Below, piece after piece: positions 28,517-35,605 of a DNA stretch of 64,000 nt (the first letter of the stretch is position 1; every line of letters begins with the position of its first letter). Origin of the DNA: Algoriphagus winogradskyi (GTDB lineage: Bacteria; Bacteroidota; Bacteroidia; Cytophagales; Cyclobacteriaceae); the NCBI RefSeq assembly GCF_900182815.1, contig NZ_FXUA01000004.1:124001-188000 (forward strand). The letters are read 5' to 3'. The translations under genes and the position numbers were made by a program. The notes beneath the pieces were generated by a model. The model was not told where the DNA came from, made no database searches, and was given only the letters and a program-made list of their open reading frames with translations.

Positions 28517-30286
28517 TTAAAAAATCACTTGCAACCCACCACTAACGCCTCCATAACTCCTGTAAATGCCATTTAACGTAGTTTTTTCCAGGATATTCCA
28601 ACCTTTGGTGAAATCCTCCTGCCCAGGATCTAGGAAGGCAAAATTCAAGCTCGGGCCAGCAAAGATTCGCAGATGATTCCCGAATTTAAAGCCAGGGAAG
28701 AGTCGAAAAGACTGAATGTGGTTTGCTACTTCCACAAAATCACTTGCTGTAAGCGAGACAAATTCTGTGTCCAAAGAAAACTTCTTTTCAGGAATCAGAT
28801 GAATACCCAATCCTGCTTCAAGCCCGATTGGAGTATCTATATCTCTAAGGTTGTATGCCACTCCGAGAATTCCATACATTTTTCTGCCACCTGATCTAAA
28901 GTCAAAATGCGTGAACCCAGACTCATCAATGGAAAGTCCAAGATTCTTCTCTCCATTTTTTATGAAGTTCAACAGGCCAATAGGATAATCACTTTCCTGG
29001 GCACTATTGATCAAAGCAAATTGAAATCCATTGACAACTTTGGCTCGGTTGTAAATGGAGGTTATTTGATTGTCAACAGACTCTCCTGCGATATTTGATA
29101 TGCCCGCTAACTGGAAGCCAGCTGATTTTGAGGTATTATTAGTGATTCCGGCAAGTTGAAAGTGTAGAGATTGATCAGCGAGATTTACAATTCCGGCAAT
29201 TTGCACCGTAGCTGTATCTTTGACATAATTGGCTATTCCGCCTACCTGAAGGCCTTTTACATTTCCCTTTACTTGATTTAAAATTCCACCAACTTGCAGT
29301 CCATCCACATTTTTATAGACAGAATTATAAATTCCACCTACTTGCAAGCCTTTGGAACTTCCCCCAACCAAGTTGAAAATCCCGGCTACTTGTAGTGACT
29401 TAACATCCCGCTTGTTGATGTTAAAAATCCCAGCTACTTCCATTCCCTCGATTCCAGCTGTATATCCGCCGATTAGGTTGAGCGAAAACTTGCTAATCGT
29501 TTGACTGCTGAACATTCCTTTTGTACTTAAACCAGGAATCAAGGACATTTGCACAGGGCTTTCAGCAAAGAAATTTCCCATGTTGATGCCCTGAAGCCTT
29601 TGCTTAAAACCTATAAATGCTTTACCGAGAAAACTCTCTTCCAATGCTTTGGTGGCACTATCACCAGGGATATATCGGAAGCGACGGTTCTCCTTCTCTG
29701 CTACAATACTCACCGTTGGCAAAAGCAAAAAGGTGGTATCACGATAATTTTCCTTGCTCAGGGTAAGCCAAATTGAAGAATCCTTCTTTTTATATTTTAA
29801 TTTGAAATAGCCATTTTTGTCCGTCAGGGTGGAAGCAAGGCTGTTTTTATCATAAATACTTGCTTGGCTCACCACCTCTTGTGTCTGTACATTTTTTATG
29901 TAGCCCTTTACCGTTACGGTATTGAATCGGGTGTCCATTTCTGCATCCAGATCTAGCTTCTCAGGAGCAAATCGAATGATAATATAGCCGGGGAGTTCCT
30001 TGTATTCATAGTCATCTCCCAATTCTTTCAGTAAAAAATCGCCTATGGAACCTGAGAATTTGGGGGCTTCCAGCGTTTTGTTCAGTTCCAAAAGGCTGCT
30101 TTCGTAGGAGAAATAGAAATTATTTTGTGCCGAAAGGGAGTCAAGCATTTGCCGTAAACTCAATTCTTCATCTGATTCTATTTTGATTTTCTTTTCAAGC
30201 ATCATTTGTGAAAAACCTTCTAATGAACACATCAAAAAAGCCAGGGGAAGGAGACAGTATCTAAAAAATGAGTTGAATCGCAGCAT
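28517..30286 (-). CDS. STN-domain protein with carboxypeptidase-regulatory-like domain and about 16-residue surface repeats
   Basis: 589 residues with signal peptide (ending SLEGFSQ). An STN domain covers about 30-105 (KIKIESDEELSLRQMLDSLS...YIIIRF) and a CarboxypepD_reg-like domain about 120-185 (VKGYIKNVQTQEVVSQASIY). From about 270 to 430 there are about ten repeats of 16 residues with consensus LQVGGI-N-VKG-VKG. A C-terminal domain (FRSGGRKMYGILGVAYNL...) is shared with the gene at 32191-33402. The repeats resemble the LA_2272-type surface repeats. STN domains normally sit on TonB receptors and touch FecR proteins. Here there is no TonB plug or SusC barrel. It follows sigma and FecR genes on the same strand, so it is their probable outer-membrane partner. 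Confidence 0.75.
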   Translation of the reverse strand: MLRFNSFFRYCLLPLAFLMCSLEGFSQMMLEKKIKIESDEELSLRQMLDSLSAQNNFYFSYESSLLELNKTLEAPKFSGSIGDFLLKELGDDYEYKELPGYIIIRFAPEKLDLDAEMDTRFNTVTVKGYIKNVQTQEVVSQASIYDKNSLASTLTDKNGYFKLKYKKKDSSIWLTLSKENYRDTTFLLLPTVSIVAEKENRRFRYIPGDSATKALEESFLGKAFIGFKQRLQGINMGNFFAESPVQMSLIPGLSTKGMFSSQTISKFSLNLIGGYTAGIEGMEVAGIFNINKRDVKSLQVAGIFNLVGGSSKGLQVGGIYNSVYKNVDGLQVGGILNQVKGNVKGLQVGGIANYVKDTATVQIAGIVNLADQSLHFQLAGITNNTSKSAGFQLAGISNIAGESVDNQITSIYNRAKVVNGFQFALINSAQESDYPIGLLNFIKNGEKNLGLSIDESGFTHFDFRSGGRKMYGILGVAYNLRDIDTPIGLEAGLGIHLIPEKKFSLDTEFVSLTASDFVEVANHIQSFRLFPGFKFGNHLRIFAGPSLNFAFLDPGQEDFTKGWNILEKTTLNGIYRSYGGVSGGLQVIF

Positions 30287-30326
30287 TGATAACTTAGGAT
30301 TAAAATCTGGGGTAATTTAACAAAGT

Positions 30327-30357
30327 AAGGACTATGATTTTTTCAACCATAGTCCTT
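30327..30357 (-). terminator. Hairpin between FecR and STN-repeat genes
   Basis: AAGGACTATG and CATAGTCCTT are perfect 10-bp arms around an 11-bp loop, in the 91-bp gap of an otherwise same-strand gene set. There is no T run on the - strand, so it may be an attenuator or an RNA-processing hairpin rather than a full stop. Confidence 0.35.
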
Positions 30358-30377
30358 TATTTCCATGAGAAAGTTTC

Positions 30378-31361
30378 TTACTGTATGATTATTCTCCCGC
30401 TTTGTTGAACGATTGTGAGGTTTAGCGTTTCTCTTAGCACTTCAAGATTCTTTTCTAGTGAGCCATATTCCAACGTGGTGGTGATGGTCAATGCTTTCAA
30501 TTCTCCTCTAGCAATTTCTATGTTTGAATCGTAGGCTTCATTTAATGACGCGACTAATTCCTGCAACGGAATTCCATCAGCTTGGAATCTTTTGCTGACG
30601 TAATAATTGTAAAGGTTATTGGATGGCGTAGTCTTCAGCATTTCTCCGGTTTCTTGATTTACAGTAAGTTTTTCTTCAGGTTTTAGAACTTCTTTTTTAC
30701 CATCAATCTCAACTTGCACTGAACCAGTAACAACGATTACCTCAGTGATATTTCCAGTTGTTTTTACATGAAAACTTGTTCCAAGCACAGTGATTTGAAC
30801 GCCTTCAGAGTGAATTACAAACGGCTTATTTTCATTCCTTTTCACATCAAAAAAGGCTTCTCCGCTTTTCAGGTTAACTTTTCTTTGGCTTGCGAAAAGT
30901 TTTTGGGAATAGTTTAAAGCAGTATTCTTATTTAACGTGATCTGGGTTCCATCAAGTAACGGAACTTCGATAGGAGAATTTTCTGACTGTAGTTCAACGG
31001 AGCTAAAATATGCTTTTCCCGATTGTGGTAGGAATGTCGAATAAACCCAAGCGGATACGAAAATCAAAGTAACTGCAGCTGCTACTCTAACCCAGTTGCT
31101 CTGTAAAAAGCGTTGATTCGACTGCAGTTTTTTAGCTTGGTGTTTGTCTCTAAGCTGTGTGAATTTCTGCCAAGCTCGGTTTTCATCCACTTCACTTTTC
31201 TCCAAAAGCAAGCTACTGGAATCCCAGATCCACTTGATTTCTTCAAACTGTTTTTGGTTTGCTTCATCTTCCGAAATCCATTTCTGTATAGCTTTGGTCT
31301 CCTCGGCGTCACTTTCCTGAAGCAAATATTTGATCAATTTTTCTTCGTTCATGGTTTCCAT
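30378..31361 (-). CDS. FecR-family anti-sigma factor
   Basis: 327 residues. A cytoplasmic N-terminal helical region (about 1-85) should bind the sigma factor. One membrane helix follows (about 91-110, VRVAAAVTLIFVSAWVYSTF). The periplasmic FecR domain (LLDGTQITLNKNTALNYSQKL, GEAFFDVKRNENKPFVIHS, VLGTSFHVKT) and a C-terminal DUF4974-type domain (FQADGIPLQELVASLNEAY...) complete it. FecR proteins hold an ECF sigma factor until an STN-domain outer-membrane protein signals. The gene starts 3 bp after the sigma stop (ATG 31361, or the second ATG at 31352). Confidence 0.92.
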   Translation of the reverse strand: METMNEEKLIKYLLQESDAEETKAIQKWISEDEANQKQFEEIKWIWDSSSLLLEKSEVDENRAWQKFTQLRDKHQAKKLQSNQRFLQSNWVRVAAAVTLIFVSAWVYSTFLPQSGKAYFSSVELQSENSPIEVPLLDGTQITLNKNTALNYSQKLFASQRKVNLKSGEAFFDVKRNENKPFVIHSEGVQITVLGTSFHVKTTGNITEVIVVTGSVQVEIDGKKEVLKPEEKLTVNQETGEMLKTTPSNNLYNYYVSKRFQADGIPLQELVASLNEAYDSNIEIARGELKALTITTTLEYGSLEKNLEVLRETLNLTIVQQSGRIIIQ

Positions 31362-31364
31362 AGC

Positions 31365-31952
31365 TTATAGATTTATCAAAAACATCAAAAGCAGCGGAAG
31401 AAATTCTGCGAGTTCCACCCGCAAAGTTTTCAGTGCTTTTCCCATATGTGCTTCCACCGTTTTGATGGAGATCTCTAGCCGATCGGCTATTTCTTGGTAC
31501 TTCAATTCCTCAAACCTGCTAAGGTTAAATACCATCCGACATTTCTCTGGCAGTTTTTCCAAAGCCAAATGATAGCGCTCATATAATTCATTTTCCTGGC
31601 CCTTTATCTGCTCGCCGACCTGCTCAGGTTTGCCCTGAGTCATTTCGTAGTGTGCATGGTCCCAATGCTTTCGTTTCACTTGTAGATGCTTGATGTGGTT
31701 TAGACTGTCGTGGTAAACAGCTCGGTAGAGGTAAGCCTTTAGCGAACTGCTGATTTCTAAGGTTTCCCGCTTTTCCCAAAGCTTAAGAAAAACGCTCTGT
31801 ACGATTTCCTCGGCAGTTTCCGATTCTTTGAGAATCGCCATGGCATAGGCATGCAAAGCCTTAAAATAGGTTTTGAAAACGGCCTCGAATGACTCTTCAT
31901 CAACGAGTGTGGGAGGGTTAGACGGATTTAAGTGTATCTCAGTCACTTTCAA
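31365..31952 (-). CDS. ECF-type RNA polymerase sigma-70 factor (FecI-like)
   Basis: 195 residues. Region 2 is seen in FKTYFKALHAYAMAILKESETAEEIVQSVFLKLWEKRE. Region 4 is seen in LEKLPEKCRMVFNLSRFEELKYQEIADRLEISIKTVEAHMGKALKTLR. It directs RNA polymerase to target promoters after release by FecR. It is the first gene of the sigma-FecR-STN set on this strand. The C-terminal tail LPLLLMFLINL is unusually hydrophobic, though similar tails occur in Bacteroidota ECF factors. Confidence 0.93.
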   Translation of the reverse strand: MKVTEIHLNPSNPPTLVDEESFEAVFKTYFKALHAYAMAILKESETAEEIVQSVFLKLWEKRETLEISSSLKAYLYRAVYHDSLNHIKHLQVKRKHWDHAHYEMTQGKPEQVGEQIKGQENELYERYHLALEKLPEKCRMVFNLSRFEELKYQEIADRLEISIKTVEAHMGKALKTLRVELAEFLPLLLMFLINL

Positions 31953-32053
31953 TTTTTTGATGCTTTCATTAAAATGACAAGCTGAACAGAATTTACCCTT
32001 AGTGCATTTGGTAAAAATACTAAGATTTTACATCAGAGTAGGCTGGAAGGCAG

Positions 32054-32188
32054 TAGACGGAAGACCGAAGTTGGCTCAATTTCATTGATTAGCCGAAAAA
32101 GTGAAGGATTTCATAACAGCCGCTTTTAAATAATAATAGGGCTATGATGCTTGAATTCTTCCGACTTCAGTCTCCTGTCTTCCGTCTA
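32054..32188. repeat. Element bounded by perfect 12-bp inverted repeats
   Basis: TAGACGGAAGAC (32054-32065) and GTCTTCCGTCTA (32177-32188) are exact inverted repeats enclosing 111 bp without a gene. The right arm ends 2 bp from the stop of the repeat-protein gene on the - strand. It shares GGAAGACCGAAG-like words with the dispersed repeats and may be a derived copy. It fills the space between the sigma gene start and its upstream neighbour. Confidence 0.45.
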
Positions 32189-32190
32189 AT

Positions 32191-33402
32191 TTAAAACCTC
32201 ACATTAATTCCCGCAGTAAAACCCAATAAGGCCGCGTGGTAATTTTCTCTCCAAGTCTCATCCCAAATTGTCAAGCCAGTATGATCTACAGCTTCAATAT
32301 CACTTGAATGCATATAGGAGAGGCTCGGTCCAGCAAAGAGATGTATGCCTTGGGAAATCTTCAAAGTTGGAAGTAATTGAAAGCTGAACTTGGAGAAATC
32401 GCTGCCTTCAAAATCTGTCAAATATTTGCTGACTCCTTCTACATCTAGTCTGAAATGCCTGGATTCTGCTAGATTTAGACCTAAACCAGCTTCAAAACCG
32501 TATTTCAGGTCTTTTACTTCCAAATTAGTTCCTAATCCAAGGATTCCATAAACTCGCTTTCCACCTGAGCGAAGAGTCAAAAAGGAATTGAAGTTTTCAT
32601 CTATGGAGACACCTAATCTATGATCTCCATTTTTCACAATGTTGATCAAACCAATCGTCACATCACTGCTATCAGCGATATTGATTAATCCTATTTGCAT
32701 TCCTTTTACTGTTTTAGCCTGATTGACAAGTCCGGAAATCTGAACTCCGTCTACGTGCTCAGCTACATTGGAAATTCCTGCTATTTGGACTCCTTTGACA
32801 GTTTTCGATAGAGTTGCAATGCCAGCTATCTGTGCTCCATCTATTTTGGGAGAAATACTTGCGATCCCCGAAACCTGCATTCCAGTCACTGATTTTGAAA
32901 GACTGGCAATTCCAGAAGCTTGGATTCCGTCAATCTGATTTGCAATATTTGAGATTCCAGCAAACTGCCCCCCATTTACCAAAACTGCCTTATTGAAGAT
33001 ACCTGAAGCCTGGAAAGCCGAATTGCCTAGGTTAATATTGCTTAAACCAGCTATCTGAGCTGCTTCACTAGCTTCGGAACTTTGATTCAGTAATCCAGCG
33101 ATTTGAGCGCCGACAACTTTTCCAGTGACATGATTCCAAAGTCCGGAAATTTGAGCTCCGTTTACATCTCCTTTGACCATTCCTGCCAATCCATAAATAG
33201 CCGCTCCATTTTCTCCTCCGGAGATTCCTGTGAGCACATGTAAACTGAAATTGTTGGTGTAATTCGCAGCTTCAGTTCCATGGGTAGAAATGGGGTAGAA
33301 AAAGCCTAAATGTGCAGGGCTTTTCTCTTGAGCGTAGGAAATAGAGATGAAAGTGAAAAACAGAAAGGTGAAGAGAGGTGCTTTTAATTGGAGAGCTTTC
33401 AT
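32191..33402 (-). CDS. Surface-repeat protein (paralogue of the STN-repeat protein, no STN domain)
   Basis: About 403 residues from ATG 33402, which begins a clean signal peptide (MKALQLKAPLF...ISYAQEK); an upstream in-frame ATG at 33438 would put 12 extra residues before it. From about 60 to 240 there are 11-12 repeats of 15-16 residues (consensus AQIAGI-N---TV-GV). A C-terminal domain (LRSGGKRVYGILGLGTNL...GIHLFAGPSLSYM) matches the end of the protein at 28517-30286 closely. It is probably exported to the outer membrane. It has no STN or regulatory-like domain, so it cannot signal to FecR the same way. Its place upstream of the sigma gene suggests a shared system. Confidence 0.7.
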   Translation of the reverse strand: MKALQLKAPLFTFLFFTFISISYAQEKSPAHLGFFYPISTHGTEAANYTNNFSLHVLTGISGGENGAAIYGLAGMVKGDVNGAQISGLWNHVTGKVVGAQIAGLLNQSSEASEAAQIAGLSNINLGNSAFQASGIFNKAVLVNGGQFAGISNIANQIDGIQASGIASLSKSVTGMQVSGIASISPKIDGAQIAGIATLSKTVKGVQIAGISNVAEHVDGVQISGLVNQAKTVKGMQIGLINIADSSDVTIGLINIVKNGDHRLGVSIDENFNSFLTLRSGGKRVYGILGLGTNLEVKDLKYGFEAGLGLNLAESRHFRLDVEGVSKYLTDFEGSDFSKFSFQLLPTLKISQGIHLFAGPSLSYMHSSDIEAVDHTGLTIWDETWRENYHAALLGFTAGINVRF

Positions 33403-33501
33403 AGCGTTTGTATAATTAGTCCATAGACCAAAGACCACAGCACGATGTGCTAGTCGGAGGAATGTAGAATGATAATGATGTGTGAAATTTTGCTGAATGA
33501 A

Positions 33502-33732
33502 TCAATCAAGCAGCAAAGCGATCAGTTGGGATGGGGCATCCACATTGATGACTTTATAGTCCTCGAGCTCTATATTGAGAGCATATTCCAATTCGTAAAT
33601 CAATCCATTAAGGAAGATTTTGTCCATTCTTAGGTCAAAGATGAAGTGGTCGTGCTTTCGAGCACCAGTTAATACGATTCCGTATTCGCTGAACACTTGA
33701 GTGATTTTTCTGAGTTGGCTATATTTTCCCAT
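33502..33732 (-). CDS. Small acyl-carrier-protein-like protein lacking the attachment serine
   Basis: 76 residues. The second half (FDLRMDKIFLNGLIYELEYALNIELEDYKVINVDAPSQLIALLL) follows the helix II-III pattern of acyl carrier proteins, with the acidic LIYELEYALNIEL signature. The position of the DSL motif that carries phosphopantetheine reads MDK, so it could not be charged in the usual way. It may be a structural or regulatory ACP homologue. It lies 99 bp upstream of the surface-repeat gene on the same strand. Family membership is my inference from pattern alone. Confidence 0.5.
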   Translation of the reverse strand: MGKYSQLRKITQVFSEYGIVLTGARKHDHFIFDLRMDKIFLNGLIYELEYALNIELEDYKVINVDAPSQLIALLLD

Positions 33733-34034
33733 GTTGTCATTTTTGTGATGTTACGTCTATGACAGCTCGGGTGGAGATTACCCTTAGTTAGGATTCAAAA
33801 AATCAAAAAATAAGAGCCGCACTTATAGTACAGCTCTTTGTGAAATTTAATATGGATGTTTTTTTATTTATATCCTTTTTTCCACATGTTATAAGATTAA
33901 ACCAAATAAGGATTTGGTTAACACTAGGAGTGAGGCAGCTTCGGTCACCGGTCACCGGTCACCGGTCTTCTGTCTTCAGACCTAGTGAGCAAAGAAATTA
34001 TGTTTATTGGCAAGATTACGGATAATAATATTTT
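33733..34034. other. Intergenic region with degenerate dispersed repeat
   Basis: 302 bp between the ACP-like gene start and the end of the rhamnose isomerase gene. From about 33868 it is a degenerate repeat copy. The remaining 135 bp should carry the ACP-like gene's promoter; no clear motif was found. Confidence 0.5.
33868..34030 (+). repeat. Degenerate dispersed intergenic repeat with 7-bp tandem units
   Basis: The right part (GTCTTCAGACCTAGTGAGCAAAGAAAT ... GATTACGGATAATA) follows the family pattern. Within it CGGTCAC is repeated three full times plus CGGTC (33942-33967). The left end near 33868 (TATATCC) is weak. Confidence 0.5.
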
Positions 34035-35312
34035 TTACAATCCAGAAGCTATTGATTTTAAGCCTCTTTCTTCAATTAGAGTTTCTCTTACTTTAAGTGA
34101 TCGGAAAGCTTTGATTGGATCAATTGCTCCTCCGGATCTGCGCATTGCTTCGGCAAGTAATGGACGAAGATCCGTTCTATAAGCGTCCTGTAAAATCTCC
34201 TGCGCAGCAGCCACGTCATGGACTTCCTGAGCAGCTTCTAGATTCTTGCTGTCTACCAAAAGTGCCTGCGCATAGGCTAGCTTAATGGCCTGAACAGACT
34301 GAATTAAATCTTCCATTGGATCTTTTAGATTGTGACTTGCATCGATCATCCATGAAAGTGGGGGATTATTCGTTTCGCTAAAACCTTTCACCAATTCCTG
34401 GAAAATCAGGAATAATTGATAGGGTTTTACACTTCCAACTGTCAAATCATCATCTCCGTATTTAGAGTCATTGAAGTGAAATCCACCCAGTTTACCTTCA
34501 GTCATCAGCGTCGCTACAATCTGCTCAATATTTGTATTTGGTAAATGATGTCCCAAATCTACGAGCGTATAAGCCTTTTTACCAAGCTTATTAGCTAGCA
34601 GAAAAGACGTTCCCCAATCCTGGATCACTGTGCTGTAGAAGTTCGGTTCGTATGGCTTGTATTCAATTAAAAGCTTCCAGTCTTCTGGAACTACTTTATA
34701 GATTTCCTGAAGGGATAAATGCGTGTTTTCCAGCGCTTTTCTCAAACTATGCTGCCCAGGGAAACTACTGCCATCTGCCAGCCAAACAGTCAATGCTTTG
34801 GAACCCAGTTTCTCTCCAATCTCTATTACCTGCTTATTATGCTCCACAGCTAATTCACGGACGGCAGCGTCGGAATTTGCCAAAGAACCAAACTTATAGC
34901 TATGCGTTTGGTCTGCCTGATCTTGAAAAGTATTGGAATTGACAGCATCGAAGCCTATTCCAACCTCTGATGCACTATCTTTTATCGCTTGGTAATCGGA
35001 TGGAATATCCCAGGGAATATGCAGGGAAACGGCATTACTCGATTGGTTTAACGCATGAAGAATTCCCACATCCTGAATTTTCTGGATTAAGGTTGCCGGT
35101 TCTCCACCTCCTGAAAATCTCCCGAATCGTGTTCCGCCTGTTCCCAGCGCCCAACTTGGTATTGCGATTTGTAAGGCTTGAATCTTGGAAATCAGTTCTT
35201 CTACGTTGTTTCCTTTTTTGTCCAGGCTTTCGGCAAGGAATTCAAAGCTTCTTGTGTGGTCGGCGCTAAGAGATGTATTTTGAGCTTGTATTTGATCTAA
35301 TGTAAGTTTCAT
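34035..35312 (-). CDS. rhaI: L-rhamnose isomerase (RhaI type, TIM barrel)
   Basis: 425 residues of the xylose-isomerase-like TIM-barrel superfamily, in the form typical of Pseudomonas stutzeri-type L-rhamnose isomerase. Family motifs include IPSWALGTGGTRFGRF, LTVWLADGSSFPGQ, LIEYKPYEPNFYSTV (metal-binding Glu), YTLVDLGHHLPNTN and GGFHFNDSKYGDDDLTVGS (metal ligands). It converts L-rhamnose to L-rhamnulose in the cytoplasm. Neighbours on the same strand are a rhamnose mutarotase and a GH106 rhamnosidase, which supports the substrate. It is separated from the next gene upstream by 102 bp containing a CGCAGAG-type repeat. Confidence 0.88.
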   Translation of the reverse strand: MKLTLDQIQAQNTSLSADHTRSFEFLAESLDKKGNNVEELISKIQALQIAIPSWALGTGGTRFGRFSGGGEPATLIQKIQDVGILHALNQSSNAVSLHIPWDIPSDYQAIKDSASEVGIGFDAVNSNTFQDQADQTHSYKFGSLANSDAAVRELAVEHNKQVIEIGEKLGSKALTVWLADGSSFPGQHSLRKALENTHLSLQEIYKVVPEDWKLLIEYKPYEPNFYSTVIQDWGTSFLLANKLGKKAYTLVDLGHHLPNTNIEQIVATLMTEGKLGGFHFNDSKYGDDDLTVGSVKPYQLFLIFQELVKGFSETNNPPLSWMIDASHNLKDPMEDLIQSVQAIKLAYAQALLVDSKNLEAAQEVHDVAAAQEILQDAYRTDLRPLLAEAMRRSGGAIDPIKAFRSLKVRETLIEERGLKSIASGL

Positions 35313-35322
35313 TGTTTTAGAT

Positions 35323-35365
35323 TTTAACCGCAGAGGACACGGAGTTCACGCGGAGTACACAGAGT
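35323..35365. repeat. CGCAGAG-type intergenic repeat, copy 2
   Basis: TTTAACCGCAGAGGACACGG... with GCGGAG and CACAGAG units, directly upstream of the rhaI start and therefore in its leader. Related to 16396-16436. Confidence 0.45.
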
Positions 35366-35414
35366 AATAGTGAATATATTTGATGTCTTGCTTCTCCAGA
35401 AGCTGGACTTTAAT

Positions 35415-35603
35415 TCAACTTTCCACTTCTTCCTCTTCGGACTTATTCATCCAAAAAGAAGCAGTGCCAAACCAGATTATGGTGCCGATCAGCATCAGGG
35501 TTTTGGAAAGTTCAGGAGTAATGCTTCCTTTCAAAACCAGAAAGGAAGGGATAAGTGTCAGTGCTAAAGCAGCGAATGATATTATTTTTAATACACTTTT
35601 CAT
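35415..35603 (-). CDS. Small two-helix membrane protein of the rhamnose locus
   Basis: 62 residues from ATG 35603 (MKSVLKIISFAALALTLIPSF...). Two hydrophobic helices (about 5-22 and 33-50) are followed by a very acidic tail (NKSEEEEVES). The start was chosen because it lies 2 bp after the transporter stop; a longer frame would run into the transporter gene. Such small membrane proteins often accompany sugar transporters in Bacteroidota, perhaps as accessory subunits. Function unknown. Confidence 0.65.
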   Translation of the reverse strand: MKSVLKIISFAALALTLIPSFLVLKGSITPELSKTLMLIGTIIWFGTASFWMNKSEEEEVES

Positions 35604-35605
35604 AA

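Noticed and set aside
33940..33970. CGGTCAC units as a CRISPR-like array
   Set aside because: Units are 7 bp with no spacers and no cas genes; simple tandem repeat.
33840..34182. Two small + frames at 33840-34025 and 33985-34182
   Set aside because: They lie on a degenerate repeat and run into the 3' end of rhaI on the other strand; no protein features.
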